Position numbers and translations under genes: made by a program. The notes below the pieces were generated by a model. That model was not told where the DNA came from. It did no database searches and saw only the letters and a program-made list of their open reading frames with translations. Below are positions 29,107 through 40,089 of a stretch of DNA of 64,000 nucleotides, piece after piece. Positions within the stretch are counted from its first letter, which is position 1, and the number at the start of each line of letters is the position of its first letter. Source of the stretch: Amycolatopsis alba DSM 44262 (GTDB lineage: Bacteria > Actinomycetota > Actinomycetes > Mycobacteriales > Pseudonocardiaceae); contig NZ_KB913032.1 of the NCBI RefSeq assembly GCF_000384215.1, positions 7,401,605 through 7,465,604 on the forward strand, read 5' to 3'.

Positions 29107-29124
29107 GCCGGACCATTGTCCGGC
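29107..29124. promoter_or_regulatory. Perfect palindrome resembling a DosR box
   Basis: GCCGGAC-CATT-GTCCGGC: 7-base arms with a 4-base AT-rich centre. The spacing GGAC-4-GTCC is that of the DosR consensus GGGACTWWAGTCCC. It lies 27 bases before the response regulator start and 36 bases after the USP stop. That is close to the start codon, so it could act as an activator site only for a short or leaderless transcript. Confidence 0.45.
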
Positions 29125-29159
29125 AGAATCGCGGAAATCCATCCTGCCCGCGGCCGCAT

Positions 29160-29966
29160 TCACCCGCGTGCGGCCCGCCCGATCAGCGCGACCGGGCACC
29201 GGGCGCGGCTCAGCAGCCCCTGCGCCGTGCTCCCGAGCCCGCCACCGGATGATCCGATCACGATCAGTCCCGCGTTCGGGACCACCCGGATGAGCGCACG
29301 GGCCACGTTGCGGTCACGGACGACAGCGAGCCGGAGGACGACGCCGGGATACTTGTCACGCCAGGCCGCCACCCGGTCCTCCAGTGCGCGTTCCTCCGAC
29401 TCTTCGACACTCGCCAGCTCGGCACCGGCCTCCAGCACGCTGTCGTGCCAGGCATGGACGACGACCAGGTCGGTGTTCCGCGCGGAAGCACGGTCGAGCG
29501 CGAAAACCAGGGCTCGTTCGCTGTCTCCGGAGGGATCGACGCCGACGACCACCTCGCCCCGGCGTGGAGCGGTCAGGCCGCGGACGACGACCACCGGACA
29601 TCTCGCGTGCCCGGCCACCTCCATGGCGACCGTGCCGATCGGCGCTCCGCGCAGGGCACCGAACCCGTGTGTTCCCAGCACCAGCAGCGACGCCGCCCCG
29701 GACGCCGCGACCAGTTCGTCGGCGATCCCGCCGGGTTTCACTTCGTGTTCGGTGGCCACCGAAGGTTCGGCTTCCCTCGCGACACTCGCGGCGGCGAGGT
29801 TGTCCTGCGCGGCTTCGCTCTCCCTACGGCGACCGTCGATATGGAGGAGCTTCAGCGTGCTGTCCCGTCTCGCCGCCTCTCCCGCGGCCCAGCGCACCGC
29901 CGCACGGGACGACTGCGAGGCGTCCACTCCGACGACCACGGCGGCACGCCGCTGGCTCCCGGTCAT
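29160..29966 (-). CDS. Tandem universal stress protein
   Basis: 268 residues, ATG 29966 with GGGAGG upstream. Two USP domains: VVVGVDASQSSRAAVRWAAG with LVLGTHGFGALRGAPIGTVA, and VVVGVDPSGDSERALVFALD with IVIGSSGGGLGSTAQGLLSR. The GxxGxxx(9)GS-type ATP-binding loops are recognisable. Tandem USPs are DosR-controlled in mycobacteria. A DosR-like box lies about 190 bases upstream in the divergent region shared with the small ORF at 30271. Confidence 0.92.
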   Translation of the reverse strand: MTGSQRRAAVVVGVDASQSSRAAVRWAAGEAARRDSTLKLLHIDGRRRESEAAQDNLAAASVAREAEPSVATEHEVKPGGIADELVAASGAASLLVLGTHGFGALRGAPIGTVAMEVAGHARCPVVVVRGLTAPRRGEVVVGVDPSGDSERALVFALDRASARNTDLVVVHAWHDSVLEAGAELASVEESEERALEDRVAAWRDKYPGVVLRLAVVRDRNVARALIRVVPNAGLIVIGSSGGGLGSTAQGLLSRARCPVALIGRAARG

Positions 29967-30152
29967 CACCGGCCTCCCGTCCCGCCGCCGGAACCGGCGG
30001 ACGTCCGCCGACAGCCTGCCCGTCGGCGCGGCGACGGCACAGGGCATGAAGTCCTTTTTCCCGGAACGAGAAACGGGGCATTCTCCCACCGCGTCCGGCG
30101 GGCCGGTCGTTTCGACGCCGACCTGTGACCCGCGGTACCCGTACGGCGACCG

Positions 30153-30172
30153 AGTGGGGTCTTTGTGCCCTC
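30153..30172. promoter_or_regulatory. Candidate DosR-type box
   Basis: AGTGGGGTCTTTGTGCCCTC: core GGGGTCTTTGTGCCC differs from GGGGACTTTNGGCCC at few places. The roughly 300-base region between the USP gene and the small ORF at 30271 holds nothing else convincing. Confidence 0.45.
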
Positions 30173-30270
30173 GATGGCACAACCTTCGGCGGTGACCGGA
30201 ACGGTTCGCGATACCGCATCGTCGAAGGAGACGAACCACTGAACCCGTCGTATGGGATGGTGACCGGGAC

Positions 30271-30546
30271 GTGACCACGAGAATCTGCGAGACCCGCCGC
30301 CGTCCCGGCGCGTACGTCGGCTCCGTCCGGACACTGCTCTCGGCCGAGCTCGAGAAGCTGCCGAGAGTCGCGGCGAAACCAGAGACGCACGCTCCGCTGA
30401 TCGACGACGTCTTGACCGCCGTCCGGAATCTCGAGGACGCGGCCCCCGCCGAGCGGGCCCGGCGCCGGTACCACTTCCCGCGTTGGCGTCCGCAGGACCG
30501 GCGTGTCCAGCGACTTCGCGGCTGGCTCAGCGGCGCGCCCGGCTGA
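30271..30546 (+). CDS. Small hypothetical protein
   Basis: 91 residues from a GTG start with no good ribosome binding site. The product is helical and basic (VRTLLSAELEKLPRV, PLIDDVLTAVRNLEDAA, then an Arg-rich tail). I recognise no family. It sits between a USP and a PspAB-like gene, with a DosR-like box 100 bases upstream. It converges with the PspAB-like gene, leaving 9 bases. It may be a real stress-regulon protein or a chance reading frame. Confidence 0.4.
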   Translation: MTTRICETRRRPGAYVGSVRTLLSAELEKLPRVAAKPETHAPLIDDVLTAVRNLEDAAPAERARRRYHFPRWRPQDRRVQRLRGWLSGAPG

Positions 30547-30555
30547 GGAGCGTCC

Positions 30556-31113
30556 TCACACCGGGCGCCACCGGCCGATGTCGGACTCCATCGGCACGAT
30601 CCGGGTCAGCGACGAGCGGATCTTCAGTTCCATCGCCCGGTCCCGGCCACGGGTCCCGCGCGGGGCGAAGGGGTAGAAGGCACCGCGTTCCCGCCGGTAG
30701 ACCATGGTCAGCCTCGGGTGACGCATGTCCCGTAACTCGGCGAAGTCGACCGCCGTGTACAGCAACCAGGTCGCGAACCCGGCCTGAGCCAGCCTCTCGT
30801 TGACGTCGACGAGGTCGTCGAGGAGCCAGCCCAGATCGCCGTTCTCCCGCCAGCAGCGCACGATCGTCCGCCCATGCGCGTCATGGGTGACCACGTTGCG
30901 GCGGACGGAATCCCCGGCGAGACCGGCGATGAACTCCGCCTCCGTCCCCGCGCCCGGACGGCCTTCGGCGACGAAGCAGACCGTCCCCGAACCTGTCGGC
31001 GCCAGCCCGTACCCGGACCGCAGCGTCAATGCCGCCGACCTCAACTTCAGCAACGGAAGCAGGCTCGGCCGCACCGAACGACTCTTCCCAAGTAGGCTTC
31101 CCAACAGCGCCAT
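30556..31113 (-). CDS. PspAB-like protein (PspA-associated family)
   Basis: About 185 residues from ATG 31113 (a GTG at 31122 with a better-placed Shine-Dalgarno sequence adds three residues). The sequence MALLGSLLGKSRSVRPSLL, LAPTGSGTVCFV, WLLYTAVDF and GAFYPFAPRG, ending MESDIGRWRPV, follows the PspA-associated PspAB family found in actinobacteria, recognised from memory. The family is linked to membrane stress. No pspA or pspAA gene is adjacent. A DosR-like box lies upstream at 31155. Confidence 0.75.
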   Translation of the reverse strand: MALLGSLLGKSRSVRPSLLPLLKLRSAALTLRSGYGLAPTGSGTVCFVAEGRPGAGTEAEFIAGLAGDSVRRNVVTHDAHGRTIVRCWRENGDLGWLLDDLVDVNERLAQAGFATWLLYTAVDFAELRDMRHPRLTMVYRRERGAFYPFAPRGTRGRDRAMELKIRSSLTRIVPMESDIGRWRPV

Positions 31114-31154
31114 GACCCTCACGCATCCTTTCTCTGCGTGAAGCCTTTCCGATC

Positions 31155-31170
31155 GGGTCCTCGTGCCCTA
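31155..31170. promoter_or_regulatory. Candidate DosR-type box
   Basis: GGGTCCTCGTGCCCTA lies 41 bases upstream of the PspAB-like start. It closely resembles the site at 30153 (GGGTCTTTGTGCCCTC), with the same GGGTC-Y-...-GTGCCCT frame. Confidence 0.4.
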
Positions 31171-31261
31171 GGGCCGCACGGTCGCGCGTTCGCCGGGACA
31201 AGTCCCCGGTTCCGGTGACCAACGACCCTACCGGCAATTGCCGGTGCTTTTTCGGCAGTTG

Positions 31262-31981
31262 TCACCGATTCCGCGGCCGAAGAAGTTTTTCGTTGTCCAG
31301 CGTACCCTTCACGAACTCGTGCGCGACCTCCGAAAGCTTCCTGTTCGAACTGCGCGCGAAGGCGCGCAAACGCTGGAAAGCGTCGCTGACATCGACATGA
31401 GCACGCTCGGCGAGCATGCCCTTCGCCTGCTCGATGATCACCCGGCTGTCGAGCGCGGTCTGCAGCTGCTCCGAAAGCGTCCGGAAGTGGCGCAAGTCCC
31501 GCTGCTGCAGGAGACACTGGGTCGCGACGTCGGCGAGCGCCTGCCCGAGCCGATGATCTTCAGCGCTCAGAACCGCGTTTTCGACACTCAGGAATGCGAT
31601 CGAGCCGACGGTTTGATCCATCGCGCGCAACGGAAGCGCGGAAACCGTGGAATAGCCCTGTCCGACCATTCTCGCCACGTAGTCGGGCCAGCGTCGGACC
31701 TCGGCGGAAAGGTCGTGAACGGCGATGTCACTCCCGGTTTCGAACGACTCGAGCACGGGCCCTTCCTCGACCGCCGCCGGATGACGTTCGAGTTTCAAGC
31801 CCGGCAGGAAGACTTCCGTGGAATCGATCGGCAGCAGCCGCGCGCATTCGCTGGACAAAGTGTCCACGACCCGATCCGGACCGAGGTCTTCCATGACACT
31901 CGCGGTCAGGCTCGCGAACGCCGCACAGACCGCGGATTCCCTGTCAACCTCTGAGGTGATCCCCTCGCACCAGCAATTCAC
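31262..31981 (-). CDS. GAF-ANTAR transcription antiterminator
   Basis: 239 residues from a GTG at 31981 with a weak ribosome binding site, so the start is uncertain. A GAF domain (about 20-160; VVDTLSSECARLLPIDSTEV, STVSALPLRAMDQTVGSIAFL) is followed by an ANTAR domain (LQTALDSRVIIEQAKGMLAE, RLRAFARSSNRKLSEVAHEF). GAF-ANTAR proteins sense a small molecule and bind two-hairpin RNA to block termination. Related to the sensorless ANTAR protein at 21929. Confidence 0.88.
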   Translation of the reverse strand: MNCWCEGITSEVDRESAVCAAFASLTASVMEDLGPDRVVDTLSSECARLLPIDSTEVFLPGLKLERHPAAVEEGPVLESFETGSDIAVHDLSAEVRRWPDYVARMVGQGYSTVSALPLRAMDQTVGSIAFLSVENAVLSAEDHRLGQALADVATQCLLQQRDLRHFRTLSEQLQTALDSRVIIEQAKGMLAERAHVDVSDAFQRLRAFARSSNRKLSEVAHEFVKGTLDNEKLLRPRNR

Positions 31982-32063
31982 CAGAGCGATTTTGGCCCCC
32001 TACCGCGACACCCGGCAACGCCCAGATGGTGGATCCTCCACGCAAAGCCGTCCCGGCGTCGGG

Positions 32064-32924
32064 TCAGTGGCGTCGCAGCGAAATCGGCGGGACCGTGTTC
32101 GCCCGCAGCGCGGCTTCGTCCACAGTGGACTCACCGATTCCCGCCTTGCCGATCCTCTCCGCGACGAGGGCGCCGGGATCGGCGAGCACGTCGGGCCTGC
32201 CGCTCAGGAAAGCCCATTCGTGCTCGTCCGAACCGTAGTAGAGAACGGTGCCGAACGACTCGGTGAACCGGCGCCAAGACGCGGCCAGCGTCTGGTTGCG
32301 CCACAGCGTCGGGCAGCCGCCCTGGCAGCCGACCACTCCCCCTTCGGCGAGCAGCGCCGTGCACCTGGCCAGGAAATCGGCGCCGTACAACCGGTTGTGC
32401 TGTGCCGACGGATCGTCGTTCTCGTCCGGCAGGTCGATCACGACGACGTCGTAGGAGTCCCCGCGTTCCCGCGCCTCGGCGAGGAACTCCCAGCCGTCGC
32501 GGTAGTGGACGCGGATCTTCCCCTCGCCGCGCTCGGCACGCGCCAGATCGCCGAGCGTGTAGCCGTAGGGAAGGTGCTCCGCGCAGGCACGCACCGCCTC
32601 GGCGTCGATGTCGACGTGGTCGACCACCTCGGCTCCCGCGGCGACCGCGAGCTCGGAGGCGACGCCCTCGCTGGAGCCGATGATCAGCACCCGCTCGACG
32701 CGTTCGGCGAGCAGCAGCGACGGGATCATCAGTGCCTCGTGGTAGACGAGCTGGCTCAGCTCGGTGCTCTGCCGTTCGTCGTCGCAGAACAGGGAGATCC
32801 CCTGCGCGGTCCGTCCGATGAGGACGTTCTGGAACGCGGTGCGCCCCTCGAACAGAACCTCCTCGACGGTCCAGTTCCGGGTGAGCCCCGCGCCCATCGG
32901 CTCGACGATCACTCGTTGCGCCAT
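32064..32924 (-). CDS. speE: Spermidine synthase-like aminopropyltransferase
   Basis: 286 residues. RVLIIGSSEGVASELAV is the AdoMet/dcAdoMet-binding loop, followed by VDHVDIDAEAVRACAEHLP and VVVIDLPDENDDP where the catalytic Asp is expected. FQNVLIGRTAQGISLFCDDE is the N-terminal beta region with the typical gatekeeping strand. Its product would be spermidine from putrescine or an analogue. The ATG overlaps the speD stop by one base, so they are translationally coupled. Confidence 0.9.
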   Translation of the reverse strand: MAQRVIVEPMGAGLTRNWTVEEVLFEGRTAFQNVLIGRTAQGISLFCDDERQSTELSQLVYHEALMIPSLLLAERVERVLIIGSSEGVASELAVAAGAEVVDHVDIDAEAVRACAEHLPYGYTLGDLARAERGEGKIRVHYRDGWEFLAEARERGDSYDVVVIDLPDENDDPSAQHNRLYGADFLARCTALLAEGGVVGCQGGCPTLWRNQTLAASWRRFTESFGTVLYYGSDEHEWAFLSGRPDVLADPGALVAERIGKAGIGESTVDEAALRANTVPPISLRRH

Positions 32925-33295
32925 CAGTTCTCTCCTCGTTCCACGGTGGACATCCGGACGGTGCCGGCGCCCAGCATCTTCGCCAGCAGTGCGACCGCCC
33001 GTTCCGGGTCCGCCCGGTCCCCGCAGGTGAACACGTCCACGAACACCGAGCCGATCTCCGGATAGGTGTGCACGGACGCGTGTGATTCGGCCAGCAGCGC
33101 GAGCACGGTGACCCCTTGCGGGGCGAAGGAATGCGACACGACTTCGCAGACCGTCGCCCCCGCCTCGGTCACCGCGTCGGCGAGGGTCTTCTTCAGGAGT
33201 TCGGCGTCGTCGAGCAGCGACGGCTCGATCCCCTCGAACTCCGCGAGTACGTGGCGGCCGGCGAACCGGCCGACGAGTGGTTCTTCACCCGGCAT
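32924..33295 (-). CDS. speD: S-adenosylmethionine decarboxylase proenzyme, class 1B
   Basis: 123 residues, ATG 33295 with GGGGAGG upstream. Autocleavage site ESHASVHTYPE: the Ser of ESH (residue 71) becomes the pyruvoyl group and the following HTYPE is conserved. VFVDVFTCGDRADPERAV carries the catalytic Cys. The short length is normal for the prokaryotic 1B class, which acts as a dimer of processed chains. It provides decarboxylated AdoMet for SpeE. Confidence 0.93.
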   Translation of the reverse strand: MPGEEPLVGRFAGRHVLAEFEGIEPSLLDDAELLKKTLADAVTEAGATVCEVVSHSFAPQGVTVLALLAESHASVHTYPEIGSVFVDVFTCGDRADPERAVALLAKMLGAGTVRMSTVERGEN

Positions 33296-34427
33296 CGGCG
33301 AACCTCCCCACACAATAGGTGCGCAACGGCTCGATTCCGTTGAAAGCGATGGACGAGTAGCTGGCCGTGTACGCCCCGGTACCCGGTATGTCCAGCCGGT
33401 CGCCCGCCTTCAACGACATCGGCAGCGCGCACGGCGTCCGCTGGTAGAGCACGTCGTCACCATCGCAGGTCGGCCCCGCGAGGACCACCGGTCCTTCCGG
33501 GCCCTTGACGCCGACGGCGTCCAGTCGATACGCGACAGCTTCGTTCTCACACTCCGCCATCCCGTTGTACCTGCCGACGTCGAGGTAGACCCAGCGGCGT
33601 TCGTCGGCGGCGGCGCGGGTGGTGACCAGGACGACTTCGGTCCGGATGAGCCCGGCGTCGGCCACGATCACGCGGCCCGGCTCCAGCAGCAGCTCCGGTC
33701 CCGGCAGATGCTCGGCGAGGGCGGCGTGGATCACCCCCGCGTAATCCCGCAGTGACGGCACGGATTCGCGGTGCTCGGTGGCGAACCCGCCGCCGATGTT
33801 GAGCCGCTCGAGGCTGACGCCCGCGTCGGCGGCGACCTTGGCCGCGGTCGCGATCCCGATCTCCCACGCCGCCGGATCCGGCTGCTGTGAACCGACGTGG
33901 AAGGCGATTCCGGGCCGCAGGCCGTCGTCCACGGCCTGGCGGAGCAGCGTGGCGGCCACCGCGGGCTCGCAGCCGAACTTGTGCCCGAACGGCGTCACGG
34001 AGTCCGGGCCGCCGGTCAGCAGGCGGACCGACACCAGCGAACCGGGCGCGTGCTCGGCCAGATTCGCCAGATCACCGGCGGAATCCGTGGTGAACTCACG
34101 GACGCCGCACGCGTACGCCGACGCGATGTCCGCGGGCTTCTTGATCGTGTTGCCGTACGCCAGCTCCGCCGCTCGCGCCCCGCGGGACAGGCACAGCGCG
34201 ATTTCCGCCGTGCCTGCGACGTCGAACCCCGCCCCCGTCGACAGCACCGCGTCGAGCACCTCGGGAGCGGGATTCGCCTTGACCGCGTACCGGACCAGCG
34301 CGTCCGGGAACGCCGCCGAGACCGCGGCCGCACGCTCCGCGACCAGGTCGGTGTCCAGCACCAGGCACGGTGTCGGCGGCTCGTGATCCGCCAGGAAGGC
34401 GTGGATCCGGTTCAGGCTTTCGGTCAC
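33285..34427 (-). CDS. PLP-dependent ornithine/lysine decarboxylase (fold type III)
   Basis: 380 residues. The PLP lysine is in VRYAVKANP (Lys50); the Gly-rich phosphate loop is LNIGGGF; the active-site Cys/Asp are in GPTCDGDD; EPGRVIVADAG is typical. This is the alanine-racemase-fold ornithine/lysine/diaminopimelate decarboxylase group. The operon with speD and speE supports ornithine (giving putrescine) or lysine (giving cadaverine) over diaminopimelate. Its 3' end overlaps the speD start by 11 bases. Confidence 0.92.
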   Translation of the reverse strand: MTESLNRIHAFLADHEPPTPCLVLDTDLVAERAAAVSAAFPDALVRYAVKANPAPEVLDAVLSTGAGFDVAGTAEIALCLSRGARAAELAYGNTIKKPADIASAYACGVREFTTDSAGDLANLAEHAPGSLVSVRLLTGGPDSVTPFGHKFGCEPAVAATLLRQAVDDGLRPGIAFHVGSQQPDPAAWEIGIATAAKVAADAGVSLERLNIGGGFATEHRESVPSLRDYAGVIHAALAEHLPGPELLLEPGRVIVADAGLIRTEVVLVTTRAAADERRWVYLDVGRYNGMAECENEAVAYRLDAVGVKGPEGPVVLAGPTCDGDDVLYQRTPCALPMSLKAGDRLDIPGTGAYTASYSSIAFNGIEPLRTYCVGRFADAG

Positions 34428-34445
34428 GCGCCCCAGGGTGTCAAA

Positions 34446-34460
34446 GGCCGGTCACCGGCC
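34446..34460. terminator. Short hairpin after the small 62-residue gene
   Basis: GGCCGGT-C-ACCGGCC pairs perfectly, upstream of the decarboxylase gene and downstream of the small gene at 34473. No T-tract. It could be a weak terminator or a chance GC palindrome. Confidence 0.3.
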
Positions 34461-34472
34461 CGGAAGCCGGGG

Positions 34473-34661
34473 TCACGCCCGTGCGTCGTCCGAGGTCTGC
34501 TCCGGCAGGTCCACCCCGTGCTCGGCGGCCAGCCGTTCCAGGTTGGCCAGATCCGCGCCGACGGCCGAGGCACGATCGTCGTCCGAGTCCCGCCTGGCGA
34601 TCCGGACGTCTTCCCTCGCCTGCCGTACCCGGTCCCGCAGATTCACCGCGAACTCGCTCAT
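34473..34661 (-). CDS. Small helical charged protein, unknown function
   Basis: 62 residues, ATG 34661 with a GGGGG stretch upstream. It is predicted to form two charged helices (MSEFAVNLRDRVRQAREDV and LANLERLAAEHGVD). I recognise no family. It lies 45 bases upstream of the decarboxylase gene on the same strand and could lead the polyamine operon. Short coding length makes it uncertain. Confidence 0.5.
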   Translation of the reverse strand: MSEFAVNLRDRVRQAREDVRIARRDSDDDRASAVGADLANLERLAAEHGVDLPEQTSDDARA

Positions 34662-34799
34662 CGTGCACCCCCGATCTCCCGCACCTTGTCTGCTTTCACC
34701 CTAGGACCCTCCGAATCGGTCACCGACGTGATCTGCGTCATCACGGGTTCGTTCGTGTCGGAGTGAAGCAGTATGACGGCAGGACCCCGGTTTCGCAGA

Positions 34800-35984
34800 T
34801 CAGTGGAGCCCGGCTTTTTCAACGGGCTCGGCCGCGCCCGCCCGGCGGCCGATCACCGCGAGCGGCGCGAGGGCGCACAAACCGCCCGCGATGGCGACCA
34901 GAACGTAGCCACCCAGGCCGAACAGCTGCCCGGCGAGAAGGCTGGCCGCCGCGGAGGTCCCCCAGACGAAGGCGTCGACAGTGCCCTGCGCCCTCGCTCG
35001 CTGCGCGGGCGGGAGATCGCGGCTGAGTATGCCGCTGCCGCCGACGAACACCAGGTTCCAGCCGTAGCCGAGCAGGAACATCGCGACCGGGATTCCCACA
35101 TGATGCGAATCGGGTGCCCCGATCGCGGTGACCGCCGCGACGGTGAGCGTGCCGATACCGCCGAAGATGGCCGCGCGGCCGCCCCAGCGGTCGGTGATCC
35201 AGCCGGACAGCGGCGCCAGCGCGAACATGCCGATCAGATGGGCGCTCAGCACCCAGCCGACGACGTCGAGCCCCTGACCGTGCTCGTGCAGCTGGACCGG
35301 GGTCATCGTCATCACCGCCACCATGGCCAGCTGCGCGCCGACCATCGCCACGAGCGGTCCGAGGATCACCGGGTTCCGCACGGACATGCGCTCCCGCCTC
35401 GGCGCCCTCTCCGCCGGCGCGGCGAGGTTGCGCGGCAGGGTGACGACGGCGACCACGGCGATGGCCACGACGACCGCCCCCGCCGCGATCGGACCGGACA
35501 ACGCGGGCAGTTCGGCGGCTTCCGCCCGCGCCGCGGCGGGCGCGATCAAGGCGGGCCCCGCGATCGCGCCGACGGTCCCCGCCCAGACCATTGTGGACAG
35601 TGCGAAACCCTTGCGGTGCTCGGGCGCCAGGTCCGCGGCCGTGTACCGCGAAAGCTGCGCCCCGCTGTTGCCGAAACCGATCAGGGGCATCCCCGCCACC
35701 AGCGCGACCACGGACCCGCCGAGCACACCGGCGAACGAGATCAGCGCGCCGGCCACCGCGGCGCCGTACATCAGCACCAGGACGAGCCGCCTGCCGAAGC
35801 GGGCGGCCAGTACGCCCGAAGACAGCGAACCCACGGCGGAACCGAGTACCAGCACGGCGTTCGGCAGCCCGCTCCACGCGGCACCGGCGTGCTCGACGAC
35901 GATCAACGCCGCCGTGGTGGACAGGCCGACGACGGCGGTACTGAGACAGGCGACGCCCATGAAGAGCGCGAGCATCGGTTTCAT
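34800..35984 (-). CDS. Major facilitator superfamily exporter
   Basis: 394 residues with about 12 membrane segments. The loop 2-3 motif appears as GVLAARFGRRLVLVLMYG, and GWITDRWGGRAAIFGGIG in the second half, both typical of the MFS. The substrate is unknown. It is divergent from the AsnC regulator gene at 36078, which is a likely controller, as in amino-acid exporter/Lrp pairs. The 93-base space contains a hairpin (36033-36052). Confidence 0.88.
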   Translation of the reverse strand: MKPMLALFMGVACLSTAVVGLSTTAALIVVEHAGAAWSGLPNAVLVLGSAVGSLSSGVLAARFGRRLVLVLMYGAAVAGALISFAGVLGGSVVALVAGMPLIGFGNSGAQLSRYTAADLAPEHRKGFALSTMVWAGTVGAIAGPALIAPAAARAEAAELPALSGPIAAGAVVVAIAVVAVVTLPRNLAAPAERAPRRERMSVRNPVILGPLVAMVGAQLAMVAVMTMTPVQLHEHGQGLDVVGWVLSAHLIGMFALAPLSGWITDRWGGRAAIFGGIGTLTVAAVTAIGAPDSHHVGIPVAMFLLGYGWNLVFVGGSGILSRDLPPAQRARAQGTVDAFVWGTSAAASLLAGQLFGLGGYVLVAIAGGLCALAPLAVIGRRAGAAEPVEKAGLH

Positions 35985-36032
35985 GATTCAAACCTAGGGA
36001 TTCCGGCCGCCCCGGCGAATAGGCTGACGAAG

Positions 36033-36052
36033 GCCTCGCGGGGGTGCGAGGC
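36033..36052. promoter_or_regulatory. Hairpin in the MFS/AsnC divergent region
   Basis: GCCTCGC (36033-36039) pairs with GCGAGGC (36046-36052) around a 6-base loop. It lies 25 bases before the AsnC-type start. It may be an operator or leader hairpin; function not shown. Confidence 0.3.
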
Positions 36053-36077
36053 GCATCATGAAAGGAATCCTGGCTCG

Positions 36078-36581
36078 ATGACCTTACGTTCGGAAAGAGC
36101 GCTGGACGACCTCGACTGGCGGCTCCTCGAAACGCTCCAGAGCGACGGACGGCTCTCGTTCAAGGAACTGGGCCGCCGCGTGAACCTCTCCGCGCCGGCG
36201 GTCGCCGAACGGGTCCGGCGGCTGGAGGAGGCGGGCGTCGTCACCGGGTACCGCGCCCAGGTCGACGCCCGTCGTGCCGGGTACGGCCTGCAGGCGTTCG
36301 TCGAAATGCGCTGCTCGCTCGGCAGCTGCCTGCTGCGCACCAGCAAGTCGGAGGACTATCCCGAGGTGGTCGAACTGCACCGGCTCAGCGGCGACCGCTG
36401 CACCATGCTCAAGGTGCGGGCCGTGTCGCTGGAGCATCTCGAAGGTCTCTTCGAACGGCTGGGCAAACACGGCGAGATCAGGTCATCGGTGGTGCTGTCG
36501 ACCCAGTACGAGGGCAGACCGGTCGGCCCGCCGGTCGAGGACTACCTGAAGGCGACCAAGAGCGAGGGCTGGAGCGTCTGA
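36078..36581 (+). CDS. Lrp/AsnC-family transcriptional regulator
   Basis: 167 residues. N-terminal HTH: LDDLDWRLLETLQSDGRLSF and LGRRVNLSAPAVAERVRRLE; then the RAM-type ligand-binding domain (GLQAFVEMRCSLGSCLLRT, VVELHRLSGDRCTMLKVRAV). It is an amino-acid-sensing family. The gene is divergent from the MFS exporter and probably controls it. AAAGGA lies rather far (12 bases) upstream of the ATG. Confidence 0.9.
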   Translation: MTLRSERALDDLDWRLLETLQSDGRLSFKELGRRVNLSAPAVAERVRRLEEAGVVTGYRAQVDARRAGYGLQAFVEMRCSLGSCLLRTSKSEDYPEVVELHRLSGDRCTMLKVRAVSLEHLEGLFERLGKHGEIRSSVVLSTQYEGRPVGPPVEDYLKATKSEGWSV

Positions 36582-36593
36582 ATACTGGACGTC

Positions 36594-37108
36594 ATGAGTC
36601 TGCTCTTCGTCGACGGCTGGTTCGGTCCCGAGCCCGGTGACTGGCAGTCCGTGTGGTGTGACCGGTATCCGGGCTCGAAGCGATTCGCCCAGGACAACTG
36701 GGACGCACCCGTCCGGGAAGACTGGGTCGCCAGGCTGGACGAGGCGCTCGCGGAGACCGACGGACCTCCTGTTCTCGTCGCGCACAGCCTCGGCTGCCTG
36801 ACCGTGCTGCACTGGCTCGCGGGCGGAGGAGACCGGCCCGTGCGCGGCGCTCTGTTCGTCACCCCCGCCGATGTCGAGGAGAACCGGGAAGAGGTGCTGA
36901 CCGGATCGCGCCGATCCCCCGCCTCACCCTCCCGTTCCCCGCGATCGTGGCCGCGAGCAGCAACGACCGCTGGATGACCCCGGCCCGCGCACGCTCGTTC
37001 AGCGAAAGCTGGGGCGCACGGCTGACCGACGCCGGCCCCGTCGGGCACCTCACCGGAGCCCACGGGCCGTGGCCCGAAGGCGAGAAGCTGCTCGCTCCCC
37101 TGCTCTAG
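36594..37108 (+). pseudogene. RBBP9/YdeN-type serine hydrolase, frameshifted
   Basis: The first frame runs from ATG 36594 through SLLFVDGWFGPEPGDWQSVW and the Ser in VLVAHSLGCLTVLHWLAG, then becomes non-homologous after about base 36903. A second frame starts at IAPIPRLTLPFPAIVAASSN and contains the catalytic Asp (SSNDRWMTP) and His (VGHLTGAHGPWPEG), ending at TAG 37106-37108. One base is missing near 36903-36905. Repaired length is about 171 residues, normal for the family. It could be true decay or a sequencing error. Confidence 0.85.
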
Positions 37109-37286
37109 TGCGGTACAGGTGGTCGTGAGTGGTAAGCGGGGTCAGGGCGAACCGGTCTTTGCCTACCTACACCTGCACTTGCGCGAAGGTGGCGTTTCAG
37201 GTGAGTGCTGGGTCCGACGATGTAAGAATTGAGACGTCGAATGTCCGGATTCCTTCATCGTCGCGTGAGTCGCTCTGGTCTCGGTC

Positions 37287-37341
37287 CTTGATCAACGGAG
37301 GATCCGGGACACTCAACGTCCCCGATCCTCCGTTGATCAAG
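37287..37341. repeat. Long interrupted hairpin with GGGAC-ACTCAAC-GTCCC core
   Basis: CTTGATCAACGGAGGATC (37287-37304) pairs exactly with 37324-37341. One mismatch pair follows, then GGGAC (37306-37310) pairs with GTCCC (37318-37322) around the loop ACTCAAC. The element is related to the hairpins at 37469, 40179 and 40308. Confidence 0.85.
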
Positions 37342-37468
37342 GGCGCCAATCACGACCTGTGGCTGACAACCGAGTGGGCAGCCAACACCCTGCTCCACGT
37401 CACGCCGAGACGAAGCAGGGTGGCTACCGACGAAGGGTTCAGAACGTGCTTCACCAACGAGGCCAAGC

Positions 37469-37507
37469 GTGGAGGATTCGGGACGTCCAACGTCCCGAAT
37501 CCTCCAC
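37469..37507. repeat. Perfect 18-bp-arm hairpin of the same family
   Basis: Arms 37469-37486 and 37490-37507 pair exactly around CCA. The tip GGGACGT-CCA-ACGTCCC is the same type as in the other hairpins; the stem bases differ. The roughly 590 bases from 37109 to 37698, with no gene, hold these hairpins and partial copies. Confidence 0.85.
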
Positions 37508-37698
37508 ACCCGACCGCCCCTGCCCGCACCTCACCCTCAACAGGCGCCACCGGTCAGGAATCGAGAAGCGAAGAGCCGCCGGACGCACCTAGCGTGATCA
37601 CCGCACGTTCGGAGAGGACGAACGGCTCGAAACTGGTTAGATCGAGCCCGGTGGGGCTGACGGACCGTACACGCGGCCCACATGAGGATGGAGACAAG

Positions 37699-40083
<2,385 letters not shown>

Positions 40084-40089
40084 CCTCCT

